In this document: positions 1 through 7,486 of the stretch, one piece after another | Layout of the letters: each line of letters begins with the position of its first letter | How positions within the stretch are numbered: the first letter of the stretch is position 1 | Source of the DNA: an uncultured Eubacteriales bacterium | GTDB lineage: Bacteria; Bacillota; Clostridia; Peptostreptococcales; Anaerovoracaceae | Direction of reading: 5' to 3' | Length of the DNA stretch: 11,017 nt | Assembly: GCA_905206455.1 (NCBI GenBank) | Contig: CAJLHL010000080.1 | Location: forward strand, 1-11,017 | Position numbers and translations under genes: made by a program | Notes under the pieces: model-generated | Database searches by the model: none | What the model saw: the letters and a program-made list of their open reading frames with translations, nothing else | Told to the model about the DNA's origin: nothing

Positions 1-1287
1 GCCGCTTTCGGTGCATCGGCCCGCCGGCTCAGCTCACCGGCTCAGCTGCCGAACCGTACGAAGGATGGAAGAAAGGCGCTGTCGGCCGTTTCCGCCAATT
101 TCTTCGGCCGTCCGTCGGATCAGATGCTGGTATTCGGCGTGACCGGGACAAACGGCAAAACGACGATTACGTACCTGATGAAGGCGATTGCGGACGAGTG
201 GGGAAAAGAGTGCGGCGTACTGGGTACTATCGCTTATGTATACGGAGGACAGCGTTTCGAATCGATCAATACGACCCCGGAGTCCTTTGAACTGCAGCGT
301 ATGTTTGCGGAGATGCATCAGAAATATGATACGCATATCTGTGCGATGGAAGTCTCTTCTCACTCTCTGGCTCTTTCCCGCGCAGAGGATATCTCTTTCG
401 ATTACAGCGTATTTACCAATCTCACGCCGGATCATATGGATTTTCACAAGGACTTTGAAGATTATTACAATGCCAAGAAAAAACTGTTTCTGCAGACGTC
501 AAAGTGCAGTGTCATCAATATCGACGATCCTTACGGGAAACGTCTTTTCGATGAGCTGAAAGCTGAAGGACGGCCGGTAAAGTCCTGTGCGGCGGAAGAC
601 GAAAATGCGGATTACCGGGCGCTGGTGCGGGAAAAATCCGTCAGCGGTACCAGAGCGGAGATTTTCCGTGACGGTGAAAGTCTGGGAGAACTTCGGATCA
701 ACACGCCGGGAACCTTTTCGGTGGAAAATGCGGTCGGCGCCGCAGGTGCGGCTCTGGAAGCAGGAATCCCGTGGGAAGCGGTAAAGGGCGGTATCGAAAA
801 AACCAGGGGGGTAGCCGGACGTTTTGAAAGCGTGCCGAACAGCAAGGGGATCCCGGTGATCGTGGACTACGCTCATACGCCGGATGCTTTAAAAAATGTT
901 CTGAAGACTGCCCGCGAATTCGCAGAAAAGAGAATCATCACCGTGTTTGGATGCGGCGGAGACAGAGATCGCACAAAGCGGCCGGTGATGGGAGAGATCG
1001 CGGGTAAGAATTCCGATTACTGTGTAGTCACCAGCGATAACCCGCGTACGGAAAGTCCTTTCGCAATTCTGGACGACATCGTTCCGGGAGTCGAGTCTAC
1101 CGGCTGCGAATACATTGTCATCGAAGACCGGAGAAAGGCGATCAAAGAAGCGATAAAGGCCTATCAGCCGGGGGACGTGATCATCATCGCAGGAAAGGGT
1201 CACGAAGATTATCAGATTATCGGGACTGTAAAGCAGCATTTCGATGACAGAGAGACCGCGCAGCAGATTATCGAACAGGAGATCTGA
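1..1287 (+). CDS. murE: UDP-MurNAc-tripeptide synthetase MurE (meso-DAP adding), 5'-partial
   Basis: Cytoplasmic ATP-dependent ligase that adds meso-diaminopimelate to UDP-MurNAc-L-Ala-D-Glu. The frame is open from base 1 and gives 428 residues with no start, so roughly 60-80 N-terminal residues of the usual 480-500 lie upstream. The ATG at 124 is not a credible start: it sits only a few residues before the P-loop, and the 41 residues ahead of it include a typical MurE linker (GRKALSAVSANFFGRPSD). Residue numbers count from base 1. The ATP P-loop GVTGTNGKTT is at 46-55 with Lys53. The carbamylated lysine is in YYNAKKKLF at 159. DNPR (bases 1036-1047) is the family signature for meso-DAP rather than lysine specificity. 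The stop is 2 bases before murF, so the two are surely cotranscribed. The first 15 residues match the family poorly and contain a 13-base near-duplication (see findings). Identity is certain; substrate is inferred from DNPR. Confidence 0.97.
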   Translation, partial: AAFGASARRLSSPAQLPNRTKDGRKALSAVSANFFGRPSDQMLVFGVTGTNGKTTITYLMKAIADEWGKECGVLGTIAYVYGGQRFESINTTPESFELQRMFAEMHQKYDTHICAMEVSSHSLALSRAEDISFDYSVFTNLTPDHMDFHKDFEDYYNAKKKLFLQTSKCSVINIDDPYGKRLFDELKAEGRPVKSCAAEDENADYRALVREKSVSGTRAEIFRDGESLGELRINTPGTFSVENAVGAAGAALEAGIPWEAVKGGIEKTRGVAGRFESVPNSKGIPVIVDYAHTPDALKNVLKTAREFAEKRIITVFGCGGDRDRTKRPVMGEIAGKNSDYCVVTSDNPRTESPFAILDDIVPGVESTGCEYIVIEDRRKAIKEAIKAYQPGDVIIIAGKGHEDYQIIGTVKQHFDDRETAQQIIEQEI

Positions 1288-1289
1288 TC

Positions 1290-2705
1290 ATGAGAGAAAT
1301 CACAGCCGCGGAAGCGGCGTCATATGCGGGCGGCGTATTGTTCTGCGGTCCTGCGGACAATATTGCTGTGACAGTGGAACGGGATTCCAGACTGACAGGG
1401 GAGAGGAGCATCTTTGTCGGACTTCCGGGGCAGAAAAATGACGGGAACGATTTCGCACCCGCGGCATATGCTAACGGGTGCAGGATATTTCTGCTGTCCT
1501 CGGAGGCAATGGCGCTTCACTTGCGGGAAAATCATACTGACGCATCGGTGATTTTTGCGGAAGATACGTTGAAGGCGATGCAGATGATGGCAAAAAATTA
1601 TATCGCCGGCCTGGATCTGATCCGGGTGGCGGTCACCGGAAGCGTCGGGAAAACAACCACGAAGGATATGATGTACCGGATCTTTTCTTCCAGATACCGG
1701 ACCGTCTGTAACTTTGAAAATTTCAATAATCATATCGGCGTTCCTCTCACCGCATTTCGCATGGAAGAGGAGACGGAGGCGGGGATTTTTGAGATGGGGA
1801 TGAACCACAGCGGGGAAATTCATCTCCTGGCGGATATCGTCCGTCCTCAGACGGCAGCGGTTACGAATATCGGAACTTCTCATATCGGAAATCTGGGAAG
1901 CCGCGAAAACATAATGAAAGCGAAAATGGAAATCACTGATTTTATGGACGGCTCGTCAGCGCTGGTCTATAATGCGGATAACGACAAACTTTCCGCATTG
2001 AAGGAAAGAAACGTTTCCTTCCGGAAAATTCCGGCGGGAAAGGATACGGACGGGAATGCGGGGATAAGGATTTCGGAAATTGTCAGCCTCGGAGAGAAAG
2101 GAATCGAATTTCATCTCTCTCATAAAGAAGAGTCCTGCCGGTTTGTCCTTCCGCTGCCCGGCATTCACAATGCTTATAACGCGGCGCTGGCGGCTGCGGC
2201 GGGTCTCGAATACGGTATCTCGCTGAAAGAGTCAGCCCGGGCTTTGGCCGGAATCGAGAGCAATGCAGTACGTCTGAATGTGACGGAAACCCATGGAATT
2301 CAGGTGATCAATGATACTTACAACGCCAGCCCGGATTCCGTCAGAGCGGCTCTGGACGTGCTGACAGAGCGAAAAGCCCGGCGAAGAGTGGCGGTTCTCG
2401 CAGACATGTTTGAGTTGGGGGATGCCTCGGATGAATATCACCGAAGTATCGGATGTTATGCGGCGGAGAGCGGCGTGGATCTTCTCGTGGCTGTGGGACA
2501 GCATGCCCGTCATATCGCCGCGGCTGCGGCGGAGAAGATGGTCGCAGACCGGGTCTTCTATTTTGAAAATTCACAGGATTTTATGAAAAGAGCACATGAG
2601 ATAATCAGGAAAGGCGACGCGGTGCTCGTGAAGGGCTCCCATGGGATGGCTATGGACAGAGTGGCCGAATTCCTGACTGAGACAGGAGAGTGGAATGGAT
2701 TATAG
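1290..2705 (+). CDS. murF: UDP-MurNAc-tripeptide--D-Ala-D-Ala ligase MurF
   Basis: Cytoplasmic Mur ligase that joins D-Ala-D-Ala to UDP-MurNAc-tripeptide, completing the UDP-MurNAc-pentapeptide used by MraY. It has 471 residues, close to the family's 450-480. Visible parts in order: N-terminal UDP-substrate domain (about 1-105); ATP P-loop VTGSVGKTTTKDM with Lys121; NFNNHIGVPL near 145-153; the expected carbamylated lysine in KAKMEI (Lys212); IHNAYNAALAAA (292-303); NDTYNASPDS (341-350) opening the C-terminal domain; and KGSHGM (448-453). The last is usually written KGSRGM in the family, so His for Arg is a small variation. The ATG follows the murE stop by 2 bases and has AGGAG at 1277-1281. 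The 3' end overlaps mraY by 11 bases, which points to translational coupling. Confidence 0.97.
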   Translation: MREITAAEAASYAGGVLFCGPADNIAVTVERDSRLTGERSIFVGLPGQKNDGNDFAPAAYANGCRIFLLSSEAMALHLRENHTDASVIFAEDTLKAMQMMAKNYIAGLDLIRVAVTGSVGKTTTKDMMYRIFSSRYRTVCNFENFNNHIGVPLTAFRMEEETEAGIFEMGMNHSGEIHLLADIVRPQTAAVTNIGTSHIGNLGSRENIMKAKMEITDFMDGSSALVYNADNDKLSALKERNVSFRKIPAGKDTDGNAGIRISEIVSLGEKGIEFHLSHKEESCRFVLPLPGIHNAYNAALAAAAGLEYGISLKESARALAGIESNAVRLNVTETHGIQVINDTYNASPDSVRAALDVLTERKARRRVAVLADMFELGDASDEYHRSIGCYAAESGVDLLVAVGQHARHIAAAAAEKMVADRVFYFENSQDFMKRAHEIIRKGDAVLVKGSHGMAMDRVAEFLTETGEWNGL

Positions 2706-3657
2706 TATTTTGATTACGATCTTGGTCGCATTTGTTATTACGACGATTCTCGGTCCGGTATTCATCCCGGTGCTGAGAAGGATCAAAGCGGGACAGAGCA
2801 TACGAGAGGACGGACCGAAAGCGCATCAGACGAAAGCTGGAACTCCGACGATGGGCGGGCTGATGATTATCCTGGCGGTAGTCATCACCTGTATTTCCAT
2901 GACGATTCGTCAGGGTGTGGGGTCGGAAATGGGCATTCTGCTGGTATCCTTTGTACTGTGTGGTCTCATCGGGTTCTGCGATGATTTTATAAAGGTGGTA
3001 AAGAAGAGAAATCTCGGTCTGACCGCTCTTCAGAAACTGATCTTTCAGATTGTCATCGCTGTCATTCTGGCGGTATACCAGTCGAAAGTGTCCTCCTTCG
3101 GGACGAGCATTTATGTACCTGTCGTGAAGGAATATATCGATCTCGGATGGTTTTATATCCCGTTTGTGGCTTTTGTTCTGGTAGCTATGGTGAATGCCGT
3201 CAATCTTACCGACGGACTTGACGGTCTCGCCGGCGGATGCACTGCGATTACGGCGCTGTTTCTGGCGATTACCGGCGCGGGAATCGGCTATACCAGCAGC
3301 AGCATTTTCAGCGCGGCCATAGCGGGAGCGTGTTTCGGTTTTCTGTTGTTTAACCGTTATCCGGCGAAAGTCTTCATGGGAGATACCGGATCTTTGGCTC
3401 TGGGAGGAGCGTTGGCGGCCGCAGCGGTTATGATGAATATCGAATTGATTCTTCCGGTCGCGGGAGGTATTTTCGTGGCGGAGGTGGTTTCCGATATCAT
3501 TCAGGTGGTCAGCTTCAAGACGCGGGGCAAACGGATTTTTCGCATGGCGCCGCTTCATCATCACTTCGAGCTGGGCGGCTGGAAAGAGACAAAAGTCGTA
3601 ATCGTATTCTGGACGATCACGCTTTTACTCTGCATATTATCGACATTTATGCTGTAA
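2695..3657 (+). CDS. mraY: Phospho-MurNAc-pentapeptide transferase MraY
   Basis: Polytopic membrane enzyme that transfers phospho-MurNAc-pentapeptide from UDP to undecaprenyl phosphate, making lipid I on the inner face of the membrane. It has 320 residues, typical of Gram-positive MraY, with about ten hydrophobic segments spread from residue 4 to 320. The catalytic signatures are complete: DGPKAHQTKAGTPTMGG (39-55), the Asp pair Asp96-Asp97 in GFCDDFIKV, NLTDGLDGLA (170-179), GDTGSLALGG (229-238) with Asp230, and PLHHHFELGG (286-295). The start lies inside the end of murF and is supported by AGGAGAG at 2684-2690. A 53-base gap separates it from murD. Confidence 0.98.
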   Translation: MDYSILITILVAFVITTILGPVFIPVLRRIKAGQSIREDGPKAHQTKAGTPTMGGLMIILAVVITCISMTIRQGVGSEMGILLVSFVLCGLIGFCDDFIKVVKKRNLGLTALQKLIFQIVIAVILAVYQSKVSSFGTSIYVPVVKEYIDLGWFYIPFVAFVLVAMVNAVNLTDGLDGLAGGCTAITALFLAITGAGIGYTSSSIFSAAIAGACFGFLLFNRYPAKVFMGDTGSLALGGALAAAAVMMNIELILPVAGGIFVAEVVSDIIQVVSFKTRGKRIFRMAPLHHHFELGGWKETKVVIVFWTITLLLCILSTFML

Positions 3658-3710
3658 AATTTAAATAGCGAAACATCGGAACACGGCAGCGGAAAAGAGG
3701 AACAAATCAC

Positions 3711-5066
3711 ATGGTCGAAAATCGAAACGAGAATACGGAAAACGGCAGAGCGCTCATCGTGGGACTCGGAAAATCCGGAATCGCAGTAGCGGAGGCGCTC
3801 AAACGGCTGAAAGCGGATATAAGCGTGTTCGACAGCCATTACAGCGACGCGAAAGCTTCCTGGGCGCAAAAAAATAAGTGGCATTGCAGTTTCGGTGAGA
3901 GGCCGGATTCTGTCGAGAATTTTGACATGGTGGTGCTGAGTCCGGGAGTGCCTGTGGATACGGATTTCGTACGGGAAGCGGAAAGAGCCGGCGCTGAGAT
4001 CACCGGTGAGCTGGAGCTGGCTTATCGCTTTGGAAAAGGAAAGTATATCGCTATCACCGGTACAAACGGGAAGACCACCACGACGACTCTGGTGGGGGAA
4101 ATTTTTAAAAACGCAGGAAAAAAGACAGAAGTCGTCGGCAACATCGGTGTTGCGGTCATGTCGAAAGCGCTCGACAGCGACGACGATACTTATATGGTAG
4201 CGGAATGCAGCAGCTTTCAGCTGGAGACGACAAGGAATTTCCGGCCGCTGGTATCTGCACTGCTCAATGTGACGCCGGATCATCTCGACCGGCATAAAAC
4301 GATGGAAAATTACACTCTGGCCAAGGCGAAAATTTTCGCTAATCAGGGTGAGAACGAATATTTTATCTATAATGCAGATGATGAGATCTGCGCCGGCGTG
4401 GTATCTTTATGCCGTGCCGTGCCCGTGCCTTTCAGCAGAAGAAAAGAGCTGAAATTCGGGGCATTCGTAAAAGACGGAAGCATCGTCGTCGCTGACGGAA
4501 ATTCCGTCGTTGAAATCTGCGGCGTCAAAGAGCTTCTGATCCCGGGACCGCATAATTTGGAGAATGCTCTGGCGGCTGCAGCGATGGCATACTTCGCCGG
4601 AATCGGCGCGGAGTCTATCGCGCGGACTCTTCGGACTTTTCGGGGCGTGGCTCACCGGATCGAACGCTGCGGTGAAAAAAACGGCGTTTTTTTCGTCAAT
4701 GATTCCAAGGGAACGAATCCGGACGCTGCGGTGAAGGCGGTTCTTTCTTTTAAAAATATCATTCTCATCGCCGGAGGGTATGATAAGGGTGCGGAATACG
4801 GCGAGCTGACCGGGAATTTTGACGGCCATGTCAAAGAGCTGGTTCTGATGGGGGACACCGCGCCGAAGATCAGAGAAGCTGCTGAAAAAGTGGGATTTTC
4901 GAAGATCCATACCGTATCTGATATGCAGCAGGCTGTCCGCGTTGCCTTTGCACTTGCGGCTCCAGGGGATACGGTTCTCCTGTCTCCTGCCTGCGCCAGC
5001 TGGGACAGATACGCTAACTTTGAAGACCGGGGAGATGATTTTAAAAAATGTGTCAGAGAACTCTGA
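3711..5066 (+). CDS. murD: UDP-MurNAc-L-alanine--D-glutamate ligase MurD
   Basis: Cytoplasmic ligase that adds D-glutamate to UDP-MurNAc-L-Ala; it acts before the upstream murE and murF products. It has 451 residues, the usual size. A Rossmann-like UDP-binding domain opens with LIVGLGKSGIAVAEAL (15-30) and contains VVLSPGVP (74-81). The ATP P-loop is GTNGKTT (117-123) with Lys121. NVTPDHLDRH is at 186-195, and YTLAKAKIF carries the likely carbamylated Lys205. The C-terminal domain has VNDSKGTNPDA (329-339) and LLSPACASWD (423-432), both standard MurD signatures. The ATG at 3711 has an AGAGGA ribosome binding site at 3696-3701, about 9 bases away. The gene follows mraY by 53 bases and precedes ftsW by 62, matching Bacillus-type dcw order. 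Confidence 0.97.
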   Translation: MVENRNENTENGRALIVGLGKSGIAVAEALKRLKADISVFDSHYSDAKASWAQKNKWHCSFGERPDSVENFDMVVLSPGVPVDTDFVREAERAGAEITGELELAYRFGKGKYIAITGTNGKTTTTTLVGEIFKNAGKKTEVVGNIGVAVMSKALDSDDDTYMVAECSSFQLETTRNFRPLVSALLNVTPDHLDRHKTMENYTLAKAKIFANQGENEYFIYNADDEICAGVVSLCRAVPVPFSRRKELKFGAFVKDGSIVVADGNSVVEICGVKELLIPGPHNLENALAAAAMAYFAGIGAESIARTLRTFRGVAHRIERCGEKNGVFFVNDSKGTNPDAAVKAVLSFKNIILIAGGYDKGAEYGELTGNFDGHVKELVLMGDTAPKIREAAEKVGFSKIHTVSDMQQAVRVAFALAAPGDTVLLSPACASWDRYANFEDRGDDFKKCVREL

Positions 5067-5095
5067 CGGCAGAACAGGAGAACAGAGACAGATGA

Positions 5096-5112
5096 GCCGG
5101 TATCAGACCGGC
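5096..5112 (+). repeat. Perfect inverted repeat just before the ftsW ribosome binding site
   Basis: GCCGGT (5096-5101) and ACCGGC (5107-5112) form a perfect 6-bp GC-rich stem with the 5-base loop ATCAG. It lies in the 62-base murD-ftsW gap, 4 bases before the ftsW ribosome binding site (GGAGGA, 5117-5122). It has no following T run, so it is not an intrinsic terminator. It may keep the initiation region open, stabilise RNA, or be chance. Confidence 0.5.
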
Positions 5113-5128
5113 GTTCGGAGGAATAGAA

Positions 5129-6331
5129 ATGAAGCGCAGAATACTTGCGTCGGCCGGAAAGGCCGGGAAAACATCGGAAAATAACGGGACCGAACAGAAG
5201 CCGGAGCGTTTGAAGAGCAGCCGAAGAAAAAGCATCCCGCTTAAGCCGGGAGATTTTGCTCTGACTGCTCTCGTCATGATGCTGGTAATTTTCGGCGTGA
5301 TCATGGTATTCAGCGCCAGCTACTACTATGCGATCAGCAAGGAAGGTACGCCGTATTACTATCTGATCCGGGATATCATATGGGCTGTGGTCGGAACTGC
5401 CGCCATGATGTTTATGGCTGTTTTTGATTATCATAAAACCCAGAAGATGGCCATTCCCGTACTGGGCGTCGTTATCGTGCTGCTGCTGCTGGTATTCACT
5501 CCTCTTGGAGTGACGATCAATAACGCTACCCGATGGATCGGTGTGGGCGGCGCTACGATCATGCCGGGGGAACTGGCGAAGCCGGCCTGTATTTTGTTTG
5601 TCGCGGCCTGGCTCAGTCACCCGCGTCATTCGATTCGGAGTTTTGTAAGAGGTGTTCTGCCGCCGCTTCTGGTAGCGGGCGTGGCGGGCGTTCTGATCGC
5701 TATGCAGCCCAGCACGACCACGGCGGCTACGCTGATCATCATCGTTTTCGGCATGATGTTTATCGCCGGTATGAGCTGGGCTTATGTAGGCGGAGCTTTC
5801 GGTCTGGCGATAGCGGCTTTCGCAGCGCTGATTGTGACGGACGACAGCGGCTATCGTATGAAGCGTATTCTGAGTTTTACCGATCCGTTTGCCGATCCGC
5901 AGGGGACGGGATATCAGGTAGTTCAGTCTCTTCTGGCTCTGGGTTCCGGCGGACTGACCGGCGTGGGCCTGGGAAAGAGCATGCAGAAGACGCTTTACCT
6001 TCCGGAACCGCAGAACGATTTTATCCTCGCCATCATCGGGGAAGAGCTGGGATTTATCGGTCTGTTAATACTTCTCATCGTTTATCTCCTTCTGATCTGG
6101 AGATGCATTCATATCGCCCTCAATGCCCCGGATATGTTCGGTACACTCCTGGCATCGGGCATTACAATTATGCTGGGCGTTCAGGTGGTGCTCAACGTGA
6201 TGATCGTAACATCTCTCATGCCGCCGACGGGGATTTCACTTCCTTTCGTCAGCTGGGGAGGAAACTCACTGCTGGTATTTATGGGCAGCATGGGGGTAAT
6301 GTTAAACATTTCAAGACATTCGATAAAATAA
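5129..6331 (+). CDS. ftsW: SEDS-family peptidoglycan polymerase FtsW/SpoVE
   Basis: Multi-spanning membrane glycosyltransferase of the SEDS family, which polymerises lipid II at the septum with a class B PBP partner. It has 400 residues: a basic hydrophilic N-terminal tail of about 42 residues, then roughly ten membrane segments. Recognisable blocks are NNATRWIGVGGATIMPGELA (131-150), ADPQGTGYQVVQSLLALGSG (255-274), LPEPQNDFILAIIGEELGF (291-309) with Asp297 at the position of the catalytic Asp in FtsW and RodA, and PPTGISLPFVSWGG (365-378). The block usually read as E/QPDLGT is QPSTTT (193-198) here. The start has GGAGGA at 5117-5122, 6 bases ahead. The place between murD and murG is that of spoVE in Bacillus. 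From sequence alone I cannot separate vegetative FtsW from sporulation SpoVE, so the symbol is the general one. Confidence 0.95.
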   Translation: MKRRILASAGKAGKTSENNGTEQKPERLKSSRRKSIPLKPGDFALTALVMMLVIFGVIMVFSASYYYAISKEGTPYYYLIRDIIWAVVGTAAMMFMAVFDYHKTQKMAIPVLGVVIVLLLLVFTPLGVTINNATRWIGVGGATIMPGELAKPACILFVAAWLSHPRHSIRSFVRGVLPPLLVAGVAGVLIAMQPSTTTAATLIIIVFGMMFIAGMSWAYVGGAFGLAIAAFAALIVTDDSGYRMKRILSFTDPFADPQGTGYQVVQSLLALGSGGLTGVGLGKSMQKTLYLPEPQNDFILAIIGEELGFIGLLILLIVYLLLIWRCIHIALNAPDMFGTLLASGITIMLGVQVVLNVMIVTSLMPPTGISLPFVSWGGNSLLVFMGSMGVMLNISRHSIK

Positions 6332-6344
6332 TGGAGAGCGAATT

Positions 6345-7427
6345 ATGAAAGTGATTATGACAGGCGGAGGCACGGGCGGCCATATTTATCCGGCCATCGC
6401 AATAGCAGAAGAGATAAAGAGAAGAGATACAGATGCGGAGATCATTTTTGTGGGAACGAATCACGGCATGGAAAAAGATATCGTTCCCCGGTACGGTTAT
6501 GAGCTGAAGTTTATTACCGTCAGCGGACTCAACCGCAAAAAACTCTGGAAAAATGTTCAGACGGTAAGAGATCTGAAAAAAGGAACGAATGAGGCGAGAG
6601 CTGTCATCAGGGAATTTCAGCCTGATCTGGTGATCGGAACCGGCGGTTACGTATGCGGACCGATGGTCCGCACTGCGGCTTCTATGGGGATTCGGACTTA
6701 TATCCATGAGCAGAACGCTTTCCCGGGTCTGACTAATAAGCTTCTGAGCAGAAAAGTAAATCGCGTATTTATCGCTTTTGAAGATGCGGCCGGTTATTTT
6801 AAGACGAAGGACAGACCTGTGGTGGTGGGAAATCCGGTCAGAAAGTCGTTTGCCGAGACGTCACGGGAGGAGGCGCGGAGACTCCTGGGGATCGATCCGG
6901 AGGATTTTGTCGTTCTGAGTTTCGGAGGAAGCCTGGGAGCAAAAAAAATAAACGATGAGATGAAAATCGCTGCGGAGGAACTGAAAGACAGAAAGGGACT
7001 GCGCATTTTTTTCGTCACAGGCAAGCGTTATTACGATGAGATCGTGGAGAATGCTGATCCCGCGGAAAGCAGGGTCACTTATCTGAAATATATCGACAAT
7101 ATGCCGGCATATCTCAGCGCCTGCAATCTGGCGATCACCAGATCCGGGGCGCTCACAGTATCGGAGATCGCTGCCTGCGGCAGAGCGTCCGTGATGATTC
7201 CGTCGCCTTATGTGACAAATAATCACCAGTTTTTCAATGCCAAAGTGGCGTCGGATCGTGCAGCATCGATTCTCATCGAGGAGAAGGATCTCAAGCCGGG
7301 AATGATTTCCGAGCTGATCGGGAAACTGATGAACGACAGAGCCCGGGTGGAACGTATGGAGAACAATTCGAGAAATCTCGGACGTACGGATGCGGCCGAT
7401 GTCATGTGCGACATCATGGGAATCTGA
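6345..7427 (+). CDS. murG: UDP-GlcNAc:lipid I GlcNAc transferase MurG
   Basis: Membrane-associated GT-B (family GT28) glycosyltransferase on the cytoplasmic face; it adds GlcNAc to lipid I to give lipid II, the substrate of the FtsW polymerase encoded just upstream. It has 360 residues, the expected length. The N-terminal glycine-rich loop is TGGGTGGHIYPA (6-17) with His13. GTGGYVCGP (98-106) and HEQNAFPGLTNK (121-132) follow, then FGGSLGA (193-199). The UDP-GlcNAc site is seen in RSGALTVSEIAACG (266-279) with Glu274 and in PYVTNNHQFFNA (288-299). GGAG at 6333-6336 lies 8 bases before the ATG, and only 13 bases separate it from the ftsW stop. Cotranscription is expected. Confidence 0.98.
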   Translation: MKVIMTGGGTGGHIYPAIAIAEEIKRRDTDAEIIFVGTNHGMEKDIVPRYGYELKFITVSGLNRKKLWKNVQTVRDLKKGTNEARAVIREFQPDLVIGTGGYVCGPMVRTAASMGIRTYIHEQNAFPGLTNKLLSRKVNRVFIAFEDAAGYFKTKDRPVVVGNPVRKSFAETSREEARRLLGIDPEDFVVLSFGGSLGAKKINDEMKIAAEELKDRKGLRIFFVTGKRYYDEIVENADPAESRVTYLKYIDNMPAYLSACNLAITRSGALTVSEIAACGRASVMIPSPYVTNNHQFFNAKVASDRAASILIEEKDLKPGMISELIGKLMNDRARVERMENNSRNLGRTDAADVMCDIMGI

Positions 7428-7443
7428 ATATAGGCGCACAGTG

Positions 7444-7483
7444 AGCACTTCTTCTGCATATACTGAAGAACAGAGGAGGTGCT
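7444..7483 (+). promoter_or_regulatory. Hairpin that sequesters the murA Shine-Dalgarno
   Basis: Bases 7444-7456 (AGCACTTCTTCTG) pair with 7471-7483 (CAGAGGAGGTGCT) over 13 consecutive pairs: 11 Watson-Crick and 2 G-U (U49-G78 and U52-G75 in the last two digits of the coordinates). The loop is 14 bases (7457-7470). The whole murA ribosome binding site AGGAGGT (7474-7480) lies in the 3' strand. A competing helix, TTCTTC (7449-7454) with GAAGAA (7465-7470), would use the same 5' strand and free the site. No T run follows, so it is not a terminator. The pairing is seen in the sequence; a regulatory role (riboregulator, thermosensor or coupling to murG translation) is inference. Confidence 0.6.
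7474..7480 (+). promoter_or_regulatory. murA ribosome binding site that decides the TTG start
   Basis: AGGAGGT is a full match to the anti-SD core and ends 6 bases before TTG at 7487. It fixes the start where there is no ATG or GTG in a suitable place; the next in-frame ATG (residue 34) would remove the conserved N-terminal GAKNAVLP segment. Confidence 0.9.
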
Positions 7484-7486
7484 GTC

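Noticed and set aside
124..126. ATG as the start of murE
   Set aside because: It would remove the UDP-binding domain and leave four residues before the P-loop segment; the upstream frame is open and carries MurE-like sequence.
2650..3564. Long antisense open frame (304 codons) opposite mraY
   Set aside because: The translation is rich in His, Arg, Gln and Ser with no domain pattern, as expected from the complement of this coding sequence. mraY on the other strand is complete and fully conserved.
3640..3667. Promoter before murD (TCGACA with AT-rich TAAAATTTAAAT)
   Set aside because: The -35 match is good, but the good -10 (TAAAAT) is only 9 bases away and the sequences at 15-17 bases match poorly.
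4652..5629. Long antisense open frame (325 codons) across murD and ftsW
   Set aside because: It covers two intact genes and their junction, has a low-complexity shadow composition, and shows no ribosome binding site or known motif.
5533..6348. 271-codon open frame on the same strand within ftsW
   Set aside because: It is the shifted frame of ftsW. The product is Arg/Ser/Gly-rich without membrane segments, while ftsW shows SEDS motifs throughout.
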